From Zooshikella sp050749885 (lineage in GTDB: Bacteria > Pseudomonadota > Gammaproteobacteria > Pseudomonadales > Zooshikellaceae): a stretch of 64,000 nt of DNA. Below, piece after piece: positions 1 through 10,600 of the stretch. The stretch covers positions 111,046 to 175,045 of the forward strand of contig NZ_JBOIUB010000012.1 in the NCBI RefSeq assembly GCF_050749885.1, read 5' to 3'. Every line of letters begins with the position of its first letter. The stretch's first letter is position 1. The translations under genes and the position numbers were made by a program. Below the pieces are notes generated by a model. That model searched no databases and was not told the origin of the DNA. It was given only the letters and a program-made list of their open reading frames with translations.

Positions 1-93
1 CTTTTTACCACACTGGGAGACATTGACTATTTGAAAGCACCCATGTACCCACATGATTCAGCCACAAATAATCATTTATGTGTACCAAAGTAA
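1..93 (+). CDS. C-terminal end of a gene cut by the window edge (unidentified)
   Basis: Frame 1 is open from the first base to a TAA stop at 91-93 and gives a 30-residue tail ending in CVPK. The other two forward frames close within the first 40 bases. The start lies outside the window and the fragment is too short to assign to a family. It may be chance open sequence, so this is a weak call. Confidence 0.3.
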   Translation, partial: LFTTLGDIDYLKAPMYPHDSATNNHLCVPK

Positions 94-300
94 CGCTTCG
101 ATTATGTAATTAACAAACCATAAAATGATTAGGTTGTATGTAACAGTGCAGGCATTAGAAAAAATTTTTATGATGACGTCAATTAGACTAAAGTATAGAC
201 TTTGTGAATCTGAACGCGATGAGTCACTCTCACGAGAGTTAGACGGGAAACCTATAGCAAACCCCATTCAAACCTTATACGCTGTACAAGTAGCAATGAA

Positions 301-915
301 ATGAATTACCTTGCCCATACTGTATTATCTAAAAAAGACATCGATTATCAACTGGGAAATTTACTGGCTGACCCACTCAAAGGAAAAGCATGGGCGGGAT
401 GCAGCCCGTCACATCTCGATGGTATACAAATGCATGGTTGGATTGATTCATTCACTGATACCAATCAACATGTAAGGAGAGCAAAAACTAGACTTGGTAC
501 AAAAGGTTATCTTAAAGGAGTGGTAATCGATATTACGTTTGATCACTTATTAATTAAACACTGGAAACATTTCATAAATACTGACATTAATAAATTTATT
601 CATACATTTCATATTAATTCGCTCAAGCAATTAGATACCCTGCCGAAACAAGCTGCCGATTTTATTAAGCGAATTATTGCTCATAATGTTCTCTCAAGTT
701 ACGAAGATTATTCTGGCTTAGTTTCCGCACTTCAGCGTATAGATCATCGGCTATCGCCAAGAATACTCGCTAAAGAAACAGCATCAAGCTACTTGCCTTT
801 AATAGCCTCAAATTTGGAATCAATCGAAGAAGATTTTCTGCTCTTCTTTCCTGAATTAGCCCATTATTTTATTGATAAAAGCAGCTCAACAGCGCATGAA
901 CGATGGCTAAAATAA
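301..915 (+). CDS. AcpH-family acyl carrier protein phosphodiesterase (DUF479)
   Basis: The 204-residue protein matches the AcpH/DUF479 family, whose E. coli member removes the phosphopantetheine arm from holo-acyl carrier protein in the cytoplasm. The N-terminus MNYLAHTVLS, the motif GNLLADPLKG near residue 20 and the segment DSFTDTNQHVRRA near residue 50 follow the family pattern, in which conserved His and Asp residues bind the metal. The usual histidine of the H-x-x-ID-FTD motif is replaced by a nearby MHGWIDSFTD arrangement. The length is close to the family norm. It stands alone. Its start lacks a strong ribosome binding site. Family assignment is from recognised motifs; activity is inferred. 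Confidence 0.8.
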   Translation: MNYLAHTVLSKKDIDYQLGNLLADPLKGKAWAGCSPSHLDGIQMHGWIDSFTDTNQHVRRAKTRLGTKGYLKGVVIDITFDHLLIKHWKHFINTDINKFIHTFHINSLKQLDTLPKQAADFIKRIIAHNVLSSYEDYSGLVSALQRIDHRLSPRILAKETASSYLPLIASNLESIEEDFLLFFPELAHYFIDKSSSTAHERWLK

Positions 916-1147
916 ACCTGTTCCTCATCACTTAATCTGTTACAATGCGCCCCACGAAAGCCTCAATACATTCTCATGAGAACCTCTTTCACACAGACAT
1001 TACCAATCATTGTCGTAGTAAAGGTTAAAGACAACGCTTTAATGCTGACAACATCCCCTTGTGTTCAGTGGATACAAAAATGACACGTGAAGGGTACAAC
1101 CTCAAGAGATGCAATGACAGGCAACAACAGAATTCAGGTATTACTTA

Positions 1148-2539
1148 ATGCACCACACCGCTTTTAGCAACCTTAAGCTGCAGCCAGCTTTACTTAAAAA
1201 CCTGGCGACTCTCAATTACCAAACCATGACGCCTATCCAGCAGCAAAGTCTACCTGCCATTTTGCAAGGACAAGATGTTATTGCCCAAGGTAAAACAGGA
1301 TCAGGCAAGACAGCAGCTTTTGCCCTCGGTTTGCTAAACAAGCTTGATGTTAAGCACTTCAGAATACAGTCTCTGGTACTGTGCCCAACAAGAGAGCTGG
1401 CAGATCAAGTCGCCAAGGAGCTTCGTAAGCTAGCCCGTGCTATCCACAATATCAAGGTACTCACATTGTGTGGTGGTATGCCTTTTGGCCCCCAAATCGG
1501 TTCACTTGAACATGGCGCCCACATCATCGTTGGCACACCAGGCCGTATAGAAGAACATTTACGTAAAGGCACTTTGCAACTCAATCACTTAAACACACTG
1601 GTTTTAGACGAAGCAGACCGCATGTTGGACATGGGCTTTCAAGATGCCCTTGATGCAATTATTGATAAAATGCCTCGCCAACGACAAACACTGTTATTCA
1701 GTGCAACATACCCCGACCAGATACAAGCTATTGCTGGTCGGATCATGCATCACCCATTAATGGTGCAAGCCACAACCACCGACAGCAATACAAAAATCAA
1801 GCAATATTTTTATAAACTTGACAATAATAAACAGCGTGATACCGCACTACGCCTGGCGCTTATAAAATTCTCACCTGTATCTGCTGTTGTTTTCTGCAGT
1901 ACTAAACAAGCAACACAAGAAGTTGCAGAAGAGTTACGTCAACATGGCTTCAGCGCTTTAGCATTACATGGCGATTTAGAGCAAAAAGCGCGCGACCAAA
2001 TTCTTGTACGGTTTGCGAATCAAAGTACTACAATCCTAGTCGCAACTGATGTAGCGGCCCGAGGTTTGGATATTGACTCTGTTGATGTTGTTATCAACTA
2101 TCATGTTGCCAAGGACCCTGAAGTACATGTTCACCGCATCGGGCGAACGGGTAGAGCTGGCAGCAAAGGTACAGCCTGTACCCTTTATAGTGAAAGTGAA
2201 CAGCACAAGATAGCAAAAATAGAAGACATGCTGAACGCATTCATCCAACCAGAACCACTACCCTCTTTTAGCCTATTAGAAAAGCAGTCTGACAAACCAC
2301 CCATGGTTACATTACAAATAGATGGTGGAAAAAAACAAAAAGTAAGACCAGGAGATATTCTTGGTGCATTAACAGGTAAAAATGGTATTGCCGGAAAACA
2401 AGTCGGTAAAATTCATATTTTTGATAACTGTGCCTACGTAGCAGTATCTCGGGAAGCGAGCAAACCAGCCTTAAAGAAACTATCTGAAGGAAAATTAAAA
2501 GGTCGTTCTTTTCGAGTCAGGAGAATTAGAGGCACATAA
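1148..2539 (+). CDS. dbpA: ATP-dependent RNA helicase DbpA
   Basis: This is a DEAD-box helicase of 463 residues, the normal length for DbpA, which unwinds the hairpin-92 region of 23S rRNA during 50S ribosome assembly. The visible motifs, in order, are a Q motif (residues 6-36), Walker A GKTGSGKT (48-55), PTRELA (80-85), TPGR (130-133), DEAD (154-157), SAT (about 185) and HRIGRTGRAG (about 330-340). From about residue 388 to the end the protein has the DbpA-type RNA-binding domain (GDILGALTG, then VAVSREAS and GRSFRVRRI), which separates it from RhlE and SrmB. A hairpin spans its stop codon. It is a single-gene unit with a 232-base upstream gap. Confidence 0.95.
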   Translation: MHHTAFSNLKLQPALLKNLATLNYQTMTPIQQQSLPAILQGQDVIAQGKTGSGKTAAFALGLLNKLDVKHFRIQSLVLCPTRELADQVAKELRKLARAIHNIKVLTLCGGMPFGPQIGSLEHGAHIIVGTPGRIEEHLRKGTLQLNHLNTLVLDEADRMLDMGFQDALDAIIDKMPRQRQTLLFSATYPDQIQAIAGRIMHHPLMVQATTTDSNTKIKQYFYKLDNNKQRDTALRLALIKFSPVSAVVFCSTKQATQEVAEELRQHGFSALALHGDLEQKARDQILVRFANQSTTILVATDVAARGLDIDSVDVVINYHVAKDPEVHVHRIGRTGRAGSKGTACTLYSESEQHKIAKIEDMLNAFIQPEPLPSFSLLEKQSDKPPMVTLQIDGGKKQKVRPGDILGALTGKNGIAGKQVGKIHIFDNCAYVAVSREASKPALKKLSEGKLKGRSFRVRRIRGT

Positions 2540-2554
2540 TTATGTGCCTTTATC
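2530..2554 (+). terminator. Hairpin over the dbpA stop codon, likely terminator
   Basis: AGGCACAT and ATGTGCCT pair around an AATT loop, a perfect 20-base palindrome that contains the TAA stop codon of dbpA. It is followed by CTTTATCCTT, a weak T-rich tail. The position suits an intrinsic terminator, although the tail is not a clean T run. Confidence 0.55.
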
Positions 2555-2702
2555 CTTGGGCCTTAATAGCTTTACAAAGTAATTCATTATAATTGAAACT
2601 TTTCCCTTCACAATTTATTCAATATTTTCAGAGATCTCCCTGTTGTAAGCAGACATCAGCTTGATTATTATTTGTCCAGCACATACAGGGAGGTGTGGCA
2701 TT

Positions 2703-3365
2703 ATGGACAAAGGTATTTTTTTCCTCATAAAGTTTGGTGAAAGTGAGTTTATGGAAAAACTTCATCATGAAGGTGAAATGCTTTTACAACAGCTAAAAAT
2801 GTTTAGAAAACCCATATACAACACCCAACGCCGAGATATTTACGAAGGGTTTACACATATAGTACAACGCAATCTCCCATCAATAACAATAAATAATAAC
2901 GTTATTAAAAATCATTATACCCCCATTATATTTAATACCCGACTTGACAATCCCTACATTTATTGCATGTGCGCAATTACCCATACACATTTCAGCCGTG
3001 ACAATAAACCACTTATAGATAATGCATGTTTCGAACTTGGAGATACTGCTGTCATTATCAAAAATACCTTTTTATTTCTAGATAAAATCAAAAATTACTG
3101 TAACCAAAACAAGTATCAAATAGATAGCGGCCACATAAAGTATATTGATTTCAATAAACATCACGGCAAACTTAGCTTATTTACCAAATCCAAAGACTAT
3201 GAGCATCAAAGTGAATACCGTCTAACAGTCAAAACACATAGTTCACAAAATACCTCACTCAAAATCAAGCTTGGTAATTTAGCAAAAGAAGGGCACTCTA
3301 TTATTTGTAAAAGTTATGAAATAGAAAAACAACTTAGGCAGTTTTTTTCTTATACAGCACACTAA
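2703..3365 (+). CDS. Uncharacterised protein of 220 residues
   Basis: I start this gene at ATG 2703 because GGGAGG sits about ten bases upstream (2688-2693); an in-frame codon at 2661 has no such site. The protein begins MDKGIFFLIKFGE and continues with a segment EKLHHEGEMLLQQLKMF, then RRDIYEG. This resembles a loose group of uncharacterised bacterial proteins that open with a KFG...L..G...N.L..F...RGD.YEG pattern and carry a late E-Y-R motif (here SEYRLTV, about residue 190). No signal peptide or membrane segment is apparent. The sequence is more AT-rich than the flanking core genes and it opens a patch of unknown genes, which suggests acquisition. The function is unknown. Confidence 0.7.
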   Translation: MDKGIFFLIKFGESEFMEKLHHEGEMLLQQLKMFRKPIYNTQRRDIYEGFTHIVQRNLPSITINNNVIKNHYTPIIFNTRLDNPYIYCMCAITHTHFSRDNKPLIDNACFELGDTAVIIKNTFLFLDKIKNYCNQNKYQIDSGHIKYIDFNKHHGKLSLFTKSKDYEHQSEYRLTVKTHSSQNTSLKIKLGNLAKEGHSIICKSYEIEKQLRQFFSYTAH

Positions 3366-3597
3366 ATAGGGTTATGTTATATTGATTATAGAGGTTAAGC
3401 TGTAATCACATCATACTGATATGCTAAATTCTATTATAAATGTTCATAAAAATAAAAACATCAAAAAAAACTGTAGTACTTATTGCATAAATAATTCACT
3501 TTAAGTTAAGCATAGTACCAACATAACAGGCTGAACGAAACAAGATCTAGAGCATTGAAATAGCAGAACCTTAATAGCCTGCCTTATCTTATTTAGA

Positions 3598-4065
3598 TTA
3601 GGTATTTTCTGGCACAAATACATATGCCACAAACGCACAGACAACCATGACAATACCCAGCAAAGAAGGCTCTAGCTTGAAAAACGAGTTTTTCGCTCTT
3701 TCCCACTTTTTTGCGCGATTGCCATAGTGATTGGTAAGGTCATAAACAGATATTGATTCGCTATTTGACTCATTGAGCCACTCCCGTATAGCTCTATAAC
3801 GCACAACATATTTGTACCAATATTGCTGCCTCATCATCCCTTCAAGCACCCAATATAGAACCGCAGCTAAAACTGCGAGAAACGTAATTCTAGGATCTTT
3901 AATAGTAAAGGCCAAACCTATTGCGCCAGCCCATATAGTGATAAACCAATTTCTATTTCTAAATATTAAGTCGTCATACTTATCAAATGTGCCTTGTAGA
4001 AGCCCCATTTCAACCTTAAGTATTTCAAGCCTTTCTTTTGAATCTGGACGCATTTTTAATCCCAT
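3598..4065 (-). CDS. Small membrane protein, uncharacterised
   Basis: The 155-residue product has a charged N-terminal helix (residues 5-33), two closely spaced hydrophobic segments (about 40-56 and 61-76, the first with WFITIWAGAIGLAFTI), a long hydrophilic stretch and a third hydrophobic segment near the C-terminus (about 134-151). A helix, a two-helix membrane hairpin and a cytosolic tail recall SLATT-type and related defence-associated membrane proteins, but I do not see a diagnostic motif and do not assign it. M5 (MRPDS) is an alternative start. It is followed on the same strand by a run of other unknown genes, but gaps of 70 bases or more argue against one tight operon. Confidence 0.65.
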   Translation of the reverse strand: MGLKMRPDSKERLEILKVEMGLLQGTFDKYDDLIFRNRNWFITIWAGAIGLAFTIKDPRITFLAVLAAVLYWVLEGMMRQQYWYKYVVRYRAIREWLNESNSESISVYDLTNHYGNRAKKWERAKNSFFKLEPSLLGIVMVVCAFVAYVFVPENT

Positions 4066-4138
4066 TATTCATGCTTAACGTAAAACGATCCTAAGAAAAC
4101 AAAAACACAGCATTTCCCCAAGCAATACTTTGCTATAA

Positions 4139-5476
4139 CTAATTTTTAAGTTTATCCAGCTCATGCCTTAAACTTGCCATATAGTCGTTCAGTCGATACG
4201 GACCAGACCAATTATTTTTCACATTTGCAAACTGAGAGGCAACAAACTTTAATAGTGCATCTTTTTTATTCTTCGTATCAATCGACAATCTATACTGATT
4301 TAAACGTATACTTAAAGGAAAGTCTTCTAGAGCCTCTTTGAAAACAGACTCGTAACTCTCTGACTGAGGGTCTATTCCAGCAATATAGCTTAATGCAAAT
4401 TTCTCAATTTTTAGTTTTTTCCATCCGTAATAATCAATATCTTTCAGCTTTTCTTGATTGCCAACATTAGCATAAAGAAAGGCCAATACATCGAAGTATT
4501 TTCTATCATTAGGATATCTCTTCGATAATTCAATTAGATTGCTTTCAAATTTCACAATAAATTCTTCAGGCTTCATTGATTTTGTCGAAATGAGCTTTCT
4601 TAATATTTCGTAAACCAAAGTAGATGATTCTGGCAATTTAGCATTATTTTTAAACAACCCTATTTCATGCAATCGTTCGATATATGCTTGATCATCTATT
4701 TTTTTTCCTGAACTGCATAAACTGAAATACTTTTCAGCTAAAGATCCTCTTTCTAAAATCCCCAATGCCAGATTTTTATCATACTCTAAATATGTTTTCT
4801 TCGGTTGGTAATTCCACCAATCTATTTCCCACTCAGAGTCTAAGTAGTATAAATCACATAACTTTAGTTTTGCACCTTGATTGATTTCAAATAACAACGA
4901 CTCTCGCTTTTTAACTTGATTTGTATTTGAGAAAATCGTATACATCGCTTTTTCTATTGAGGTATGATTACGACCAAAGTTTGCACGCTGCCAAGCAATG
5001 AATGCTTCTTCAGGTTCTCCCGTCATGAGATATGTATGAGTTAAATACGCATTTAATACATGCTTACTAAAAGCAATGTCTGTCTTTTGTATTCGCTTAT
5101 AATAGGTTTTAGCTACAGAATAATTTCCTAGTCTATGCTCATGGATACCTCTTTCGTATAACACATATGGGTTGTCAGGTTCTTTTTTTTCTGCTTTGCG
5201 CATCAATTCATAACTTGTCTCAAAATCGTTTTCAAATAACATATTTCCAAGTATGAAATAATCATATACGGTCTTTTTGTCATCAGAAACTAACTCTATA
5301 AGGCGCTGATTAGACTCGCTTACTTTGCCTTCAATAAAAAGAGTCTTAGTTTCTTCTAGAGAAGCAAAGTTATCGTATATTGCCCCATGTTTTGCCATTC
5401 CACTTTCAAAAACCTCAACATCAAAAGCATGTACTTCCACGCTAAGCAGAAATAAAAAAATGAGGATTCGTACCAT
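4139..5476 (-). CDS. Exported TPR-repeat protein
   Basis: The 445-residue protein starts with a signal peptide (MVRILIFLFLLSVEVHA, cleavage near residue 17), so it should act in the periplasm. Residues 60-190 read as tetratricopeptide repeats: DYFILGNMLFENDFETSYE, then NPYVLYERGIHEHRLGNYSVA and AYLTHTYLMTGEPEEA. The second half has further helical repeats (YFDVLAFLYANVGNQEKL). TPR proteins act as binding scaffolds; nothing in the sequence identifies the partner. No lipobox is present. I cannot place it in a named family. Confidence 0.7.
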   Translation of the reverse strand: MVRILIFLFLLSVEVHAFDVEVFESGMAKHGAIYDNFASLEETKTLFIEGKVSESNQRLIELVSDDKKTVYDYFILGNMLFENDFETSYELMRKAEKKEPDNPYVLYERGIHEHRLGNYSVAKTYYKRIQKTDIAFSKHVLNAYLTHTYLMTGEPEEAFIAWQRANFGRNHTSIEKAMYTIFSNTNQVKKRESLLFEINQGAKLKLCDLYYLDSEWEIDWWNYQPKKTYLEYDKNLALGILERGSLAEKYFSLCSSGKKIDDQAYIERLHEIGLFKNNAKLPESSTLVYEILRKLISTKSMKPEEFIVKFESNLIELSKRYPNDRKYFDVLAFLYANVGNQEKLKDIDYYGWKKLKIEKFALSYIAGIDPQSESYESVFKEALEDFPLSIRLNQYRLSIDTKNKKDALLKFVASQFANVKNNWSGPYRLNDYMASLRHELDKLKN

Positions 5477-5578
5477 GCCATCTCCTATGTAATAGCGTCA
5501 CGCAAGAAAGTAAATGGAAGTACTCCGTAGACTTCCCTCCAACAGCTTTTGTTTGCTTTAATGATCAAATGTCTTCCT

Positions 5579-6016
5579 CTAATCTACCACCTTGAGCTGA
5601 ATGTGAGCACCTTCTGGCAGGTCTTTAATTTTCTTTGCCAAATCACCTGAAAAACGCACAAGTTCTATTTGATGTGCTATATTGATATTTAATATAGCGT
5701 ATTCACCACCACATGGTCCTGGTGTTATAAGACAGTACTTCATTTGATCTGGTAGTGGCCCATACTTTTCCTTTGCTTGCTCTACCAGAGCTTGCATATA
5801 CCAATCTTCAAGGAATTCTTGATCTTTCGATAAACAGTTAAGCTCTTCTCGGCCATTGGCTACTACCTTACAGTAAAGATCTTCAGGACAAAGCCGCCAA
5901 TATTTTCCTTGAGAATCTTTTATCATAAGATTACCAAATTCGTTACCACCAACAACCTCAATTGGATCGATACCAATCCAGCCCCATGACTCTTTAATTT
6001 CTTGAATAATACTCAT
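5579..6016 (-). CDS. Tdi1-type T6SS immunity-like protein (DUF1851), orphan
   Basis: The ATG at 6016 is preceded by AAAGGAAACC, a good ribosome binding site, whereas the longer reading frame to 6052 has none, so I use the 145-residue form beginning MSIIQEIKESWGWIG. The motif FGNLMIKDSQGKYWRLCPEDL (residues about 28-48) and the GGEYAILNI segment near residue 115 match the C-terminal domain of Tdi1 (DUF1851), the immunity protein to the DNase effector Tde1 of Agrobacterium type VI secretion. DUF1851 proteins are also common far from any effector. No Tde-like nuclease or T6SS gene lies in the window, so this copy is an orphan and its role as an immunity protein is only inferred. Confidence 0.75.
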   Translation of the reverse strand: MSIIQEIKESWGWIGIDPIEVVGGNEFGNLMIKDSQGKYWRLCPEDLYCKVVANGREELNCLSKDQEFLEDWYMQALVEQAKEKYGPLPDQMKYCLITPGPCGGEYAILNINIAHQIELVRFSGDLAKKIKDLPEGAHIQLKVVD

Positions 6017-6078
6017 GGTTTCCTTTACGCTAAAGACGTGAATAAATGACACTACTAGATGTCAAAATAGTGCAATGA

Positions 6079-6429
6079 TTATGTAAACTTTTCCTCTAAC
6101 TTGACAAAAAAGAAAAGACATCCAATGGTACCCATCGAGATCAAACCTAATAATATAACTTCATTACTCTTTGACAGATGAAAAGAACCTCCTATTGTGC
6201 CTGCAACTAATAACAAAACTGCTGCCCCAATACACACAACACCCATAATACGACAGACTATTATGGCTAACTTATCTATGGATCTTTTAAAAATAGATAT
6301 AAATACTATTCCACTTAAGCCAATCACAATTAATGGCCACATAGAATTTCCAAACGTATTGATACCATAAAGACAAGTAGCAACTGACGAAAATGTTAGC
6401 AGTAGCTTTAAAATATTTTTCACCATCAC
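6079..6429 (-). CDS. Small integral membrane protein, uncharacterised
   Basis: The 116-residue protein is almost wholly hydrophobic, with about four predicted membrane segments: residues 5-22, 29-46, 57-78 and 88-108, separated by short loops such as KRSIDK and GSFHLSKSNE. I do not recognise the family. It lies 62 bases downstream of the immunity-like gene on the same strand and could share its transcript. The upstream ribosome site is weak (ATAGGCG). Confidence 0.6.
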   Translation of the reverse strand: MMVKNILKLLLTFSSVATCLYGINTFGNSMWPLIVIGLSGIVFISIFKRSIDKLAIIVCRIMGVVCIGAAVLLLVAGTIGGSFHLSKSNEVILLGLISMGTIGCLFFFVKLEEKFT

Positions 6430-6600
6430 ACGCCTATGATCAGCAACCTACCCCAAATTGTTCGTGAATAAATGCTATACTTCATTTTAAGCTAAAAACA
6501 CAAACATATTCTTCATCACCGAGATCGGAGAAGTATAGTTACTCTTCCAGCTCACACCTATTCACAAATCATGACACTATCACGTACTCAAAACCAACTT

Positions 6601-6858
6601 TCAGAACACTATTTCAACTAACCAAGGAATCGCAAAATAAAGTAAGTATAAAACAAATAAATTTAATGGCACCATTAAAGTGACAGCGAACAGTTTAGCC
6701 CAAATCTTATCATACGACCTAAACAACTCGATCGAAGTATAAGCACTAAAGACTAAAACCCCACCCATAATATAAGCTTGGAATAATGTTCTACCATGAA
6801 TCATCAGTCGAAATATTATTGCGCCAAGACAGAACGAAAGCCAAGTATACTCGTTCAA
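6601..6858 (-). CDS. Small membrane protein, uncharacterised
   Basis: The 85-residue product has three hydrophobic stretches (about residues 5-20, 28-45 and 56-80) with the sequence HGRTLFQAY in the first loop. No family is recognised. It completes a set of small unknown membrane proteins between 3.6 and 6.9 kb. The reading frame is open and of plausible composition, but there is no clear ribosome binding site, so it is a moderate call. Confidence 0.5.
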   Translation of the reverse strand: MNEYTWLSFCLGAIIFRLMIHGRTLFQAYIMGGVLVFSAYTSIELFRSYDKIWAKLFAVTLMVPLNLFVLYLLYFAIPWLVEIVF

Positions 6859-7225
6859 CTATATAACCTGGCCACAAAAAGAGCCAATTTTTAGAAAGAA
6901 AACAATTCCACTTATTCGCAAGAAAATATTATATTCATAACGAATTTTTTTAATGAGACTAATCAAATTTGTTAAAACAAGCGATAGCAACAATCGTTAT
7001 TTTAACTGCATTAACTGAGTCATCAGATTATTAAATAAATTATTCGAACCGATAAGCAAGATTTGGACTATCTATCTCCTGCAAATAACTCTAACTAATC
7101 TTTACACGTTGTTTTTAGCAAGATTGGAAACATAGTACGCAAAAATGAAAACGTTTTACGTCACTCAAAAATTTATCCTATATTTAGATTACTCATCAAA
7201 ATAATGACTCTGAGGAAAATTAGTG
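6859..7225. other. Intergenic, AT-rich, 367 bases
   Basis: No open frame stands out here. The only ordered element I see is the palindrome AAAACGTTTT at 7148-7157, inside GAAAACGTTTTAC, which has the CG-centred look of a LacI/GalR-type operator. It lies 68 bases before the start codon at 7226 and could act on that gene. I cannot show that it is more than chance in AT-rich sequence. Confidence 0.3.
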
Positions 7226-7513
7226 ATGTCAACCTTATGGGATAAACAGCTTGGACTCGCGTTGGGATTTTCTTCCCTTATGCTGGCTAGTCCGCTATCA
7301 GCTCTTGCCAGTGACAGTCAAAATACAACTCAAGGCAGTGAGTGGGCCAGACAAAAACAAGCTCAACTCAAATATGTGAAACAAACAGGTAAACCCCTCG
7401 ACTTTTGTTATCGCCAGCAACATCTATACGATGAGGGTAAAATTACTATTAAGCCTAAGCCAGGGTACAACTGCATATCCTCGTCGGCTATTGGCGGTGG
7501 AGGCCATGGCTAG
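7226..7513 (+). CDS. Small exported protein, uncharacterised
   Basis: The ATG at 7226 follows GAGGAAAA with seven-base spacing; the adjacent GTG at 7223 is possible but closer than usual. The 95-residue product has a signal peptide ending near LSALAS (about residue 29). The mature part of roughly 65 residues contains a short charged helix (EWARQKQAQLKYVKQTG), two cysteines (in FCYRQQ and YNCISS) that could form a disulphide in the periplasm, and a glycine-rich end GGGGHG. I do not recognise the family. It is a single gene. Confidence 0.65.
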   Translation: MSTLWDKQLGLALGFSSLMLASPLSALASDSQNTTQGSEWARQKQAQLKYVKQTGKPLDFCYRQQHLYDEGKITIKPKPGYNCISSSAIGGGGHG

Positions 7514-7620
7514 GAACGAGTGTACAATGTAAGTTCAATCCGTCAAAACCAAACTATTGTAATTCTACTTGGTACTGCCACATGTATGCGGCAGTATTTC
7601 CCCCTAGCCACACTCTTGAC

Positions 7621-10600
7621 TTACTTCTTTATTTCTTTATCTTTATATATTTCACTTTGTTGCACATCCTGATTTTGAGCAACAAATAACGTCATATTTC
7701 GCTTGTTAGCAACTCGATACATTGACATCTGATACAAAGCAGGCACCACAAAGAGCGTTAAAAACGTAGAGAAGAATAGGCCCCAAACAATTGCCGTCGC
7801 GACAGGAGACCAAATAAGCGAATGCCCACCTAGCCCTACAGCCAAAGAAAACAACCCAGCAATGGTTGTTAACGTCGTAATCAGAATAGGTAACATTCGC
7901 CGTCTAGATGCATAAAATATCGCATGGATCAAACTCATACCTTTAGCCAAATTTTTATTCGCTGTAGATATCAGTACTATTGCTGCATTAACTGCAATAC
8001 CCGCAAGCGCAACAATGCCATACAACGTAAATAAGCTAAGAGGGTTACCTGAAACAAATAATCCTAAAACAACACCAGTAAATGCCATAGGTACCGTAAT
8101 CAACACCATTAAGGGTTGAAAATAACTTTGAAATTGCGTACTCAAAATTAAATACATTAAACCAATACCCAACATAAACAACATTGCTATGGCATCAATG
8201 CTCTCCTGTATATCATCTAATTCACCTGAAAAATCCAATGATACATTAGGATATTCTTTGGCAATGGTTTCCCAATAATCTTTAATGAGGTTATTTGCGG
8301 CTACTGTATCAATTTTTTGTTTATCAATATCAGACTCTAGCGTTATGGTACGCAAGAAATTGTAGTGGCGTAAATTGCCTTTAACCTGCTCCGTTTTAAC
8401 CTCTACCAGTTCTTTTAATGGTACATTATCTCCATTTCGGGTGGGGACAGATAACCGTAATAATTCATTGATATCATTGTAGTTATTTTCAACGGCTGAT
8501 GTTGACTTAATTCGTAAAGCTACCTGTTCACCTTCATGCTGCACATAACTTACTATTTCACCATCAACCAACATTTTTACAGTTCGGTAAACCTCATTAG
8601 GTACAATATCCAGCCGATTAATCGCATCATTATTCAGCTTTAATGTCAGCCCATAACGTCCTTTACTATCATCATCCGATATATCTCGAAAATTGTTATT
8701 TTTTGCGATATAGGCTTTTAATGCATCTGTAGCCTGCCGTAACTCATTATACTCCTTCCCTCGTACTTTTACGCTTATAGGCTTACTGGTAGGGGGACCG
8801 CCTGCTAACTTTAAGAAAGAAATATTGGTAGGTCCTATGACTTGTAAAACTTCGCTACGCATATCTTCTATAATTTTTTCTACTGAGCGATAACCTTCTT
8901 TTCTCGGTTGCAAACTCACCATAATTTGCCCAAGATGCTCACCAAACATGGGGGCTGTTTCTGTAAACATTTGCCCAGCATAACTCACAACAGAACGTAC
9001 TTCACGATCCTCTAAGTTCTTGGCTACATGCTTTTCAACCTCAAGCATCTTGGCCATTGTTTCTTCTAGTGAGCTATTGGTTGGCATTTCCACATTAACG
9101 TAGAATAGACGAATTGTGTCGGCTGCAAAGAAATCCACCCGGATAACACCACTTCCAACGGCTGAAAGTGCCGCAGCAAACAGCAAAACCAATGCAGATA
9201 TTGTTTTTTTAGGGTGACGCATAACCTTAAGTAATGCATAACCATAATACACTTTGAATTTATGAATAATATGTTGTCTAAAATTATCAATGACAGAGGC
9301 TCTTGCGAATGACACTTTGGCGGCAATGATATGTCCTGGCAACATCCAATAGGCTTCAATGAGACTAACCGCTAATGCCGTTGTTACCACTAGGGGTATC
9401 ACCATCATAAACTTACCTAAAATGCCTGGTAGTAACATCAACGGTAAAAATGCCGCCATAGTGGTCAATACTGAGGCTGTGACTGGACCAATCACTTCGG
9501 TTAGTCCAGTCCAGGCCGCGTGAATTCCTTTTAGCCCAGAACGTATCTTATTATTAATTGACTCAACCACCACCACCGCATCATCAACCAACATTCCTAG
9601 CGCAATGACTATCGCCAACAACACAGAAGTATTTAGCGTTTGGTCAAATACTTTTAACATGATAAAAGTACCCGCCAGTGTGAAAGGAATACCAATAGTA
9701 ACCAACAAACTAATGCGAGAACCAAGAAAAAACCAAGTGACCAGAAGTACAAAAGCTAAACCAATTAAAGCATTATTTTCCATGATGGATAATGCATTAC
9801 GGGTAATTAATGTTTGGTCATCAATCAGTGTATAATTAACCCCTAATTCTTTAGAAAATTTATTTTTATCTTCTACAAGATGGTTAATTCTTTCTACAAG
9901 CTCCAGGGTGTTGGTGCTTTCTTGCTTCATTACAGCAAACATTACGGCAGGACGGCCTTGAAAACGAACTAATCGATCAGCCTTGGCTCTGGCCCAAACA
10001 ACTTCAGCAATTTCACCCAGACGTACCTCACTTTGTGAGCCTTGATTCGTTAATACAGGCAATTGCGCCAGCTCATCTGGGTTGGTAGTTGTCCCTTCAA
10101 CTCGTATTAACCATTGGTCTTCGCCAACACGTGCACTACCTGCAGAAATATCACGATAAAAGGTTCGTATAGTATCTGCCACCGCTGTTGGTGAAATGCC
10201 AAGTAACTGTATTTTCCCTACGTCAAATCGAATTTGTATTTCTGGGTCTCGCTCACCAGTGAGTTGAACCCGATCAACACCCTTTGTTCGAATTAATTCA
10301 TTTTCCAGAATTATCGCTTGCCGACGTAAGTTTTCATCATCGGCAGGTCCTGATATCACTACGGTTGCGGTTGGGAAGGCATTCGCAGTGGTTACTTCAA
10401 AAATTGTGGGGCTTTCTGCTTCTTCAGGTAATTCATCTTCTACATTGTTTATTTCACGACGCAAATCAGCCATACGTTTATCAAACAAGCGCTGACTAAT
10501 ATCCTGAAAACGCACTAATATACTGGAAACACCTTCACGGCTGGTACTGGATACAAATTTAACATTTTGTATTTTTTCCAGCTCCTCTTCTAATACATCG

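Noticed and set aside
76..267. 63-codon minus-strand frame at the left edge
   Set aside because: No ribosome site, low-complexity start and no recognisable domain.
2661..6858. Prophage or integrated element
   Set aside because: Unknown genes and low GC are present, but there is no integrase, structural gene, tRNA target or direct repeat at the borders.
7148..7157. PurR-like palindrome AAAACGTTTT
   Set aside because: Too short and AT-rich to call, and the downstream gene has no purine link.
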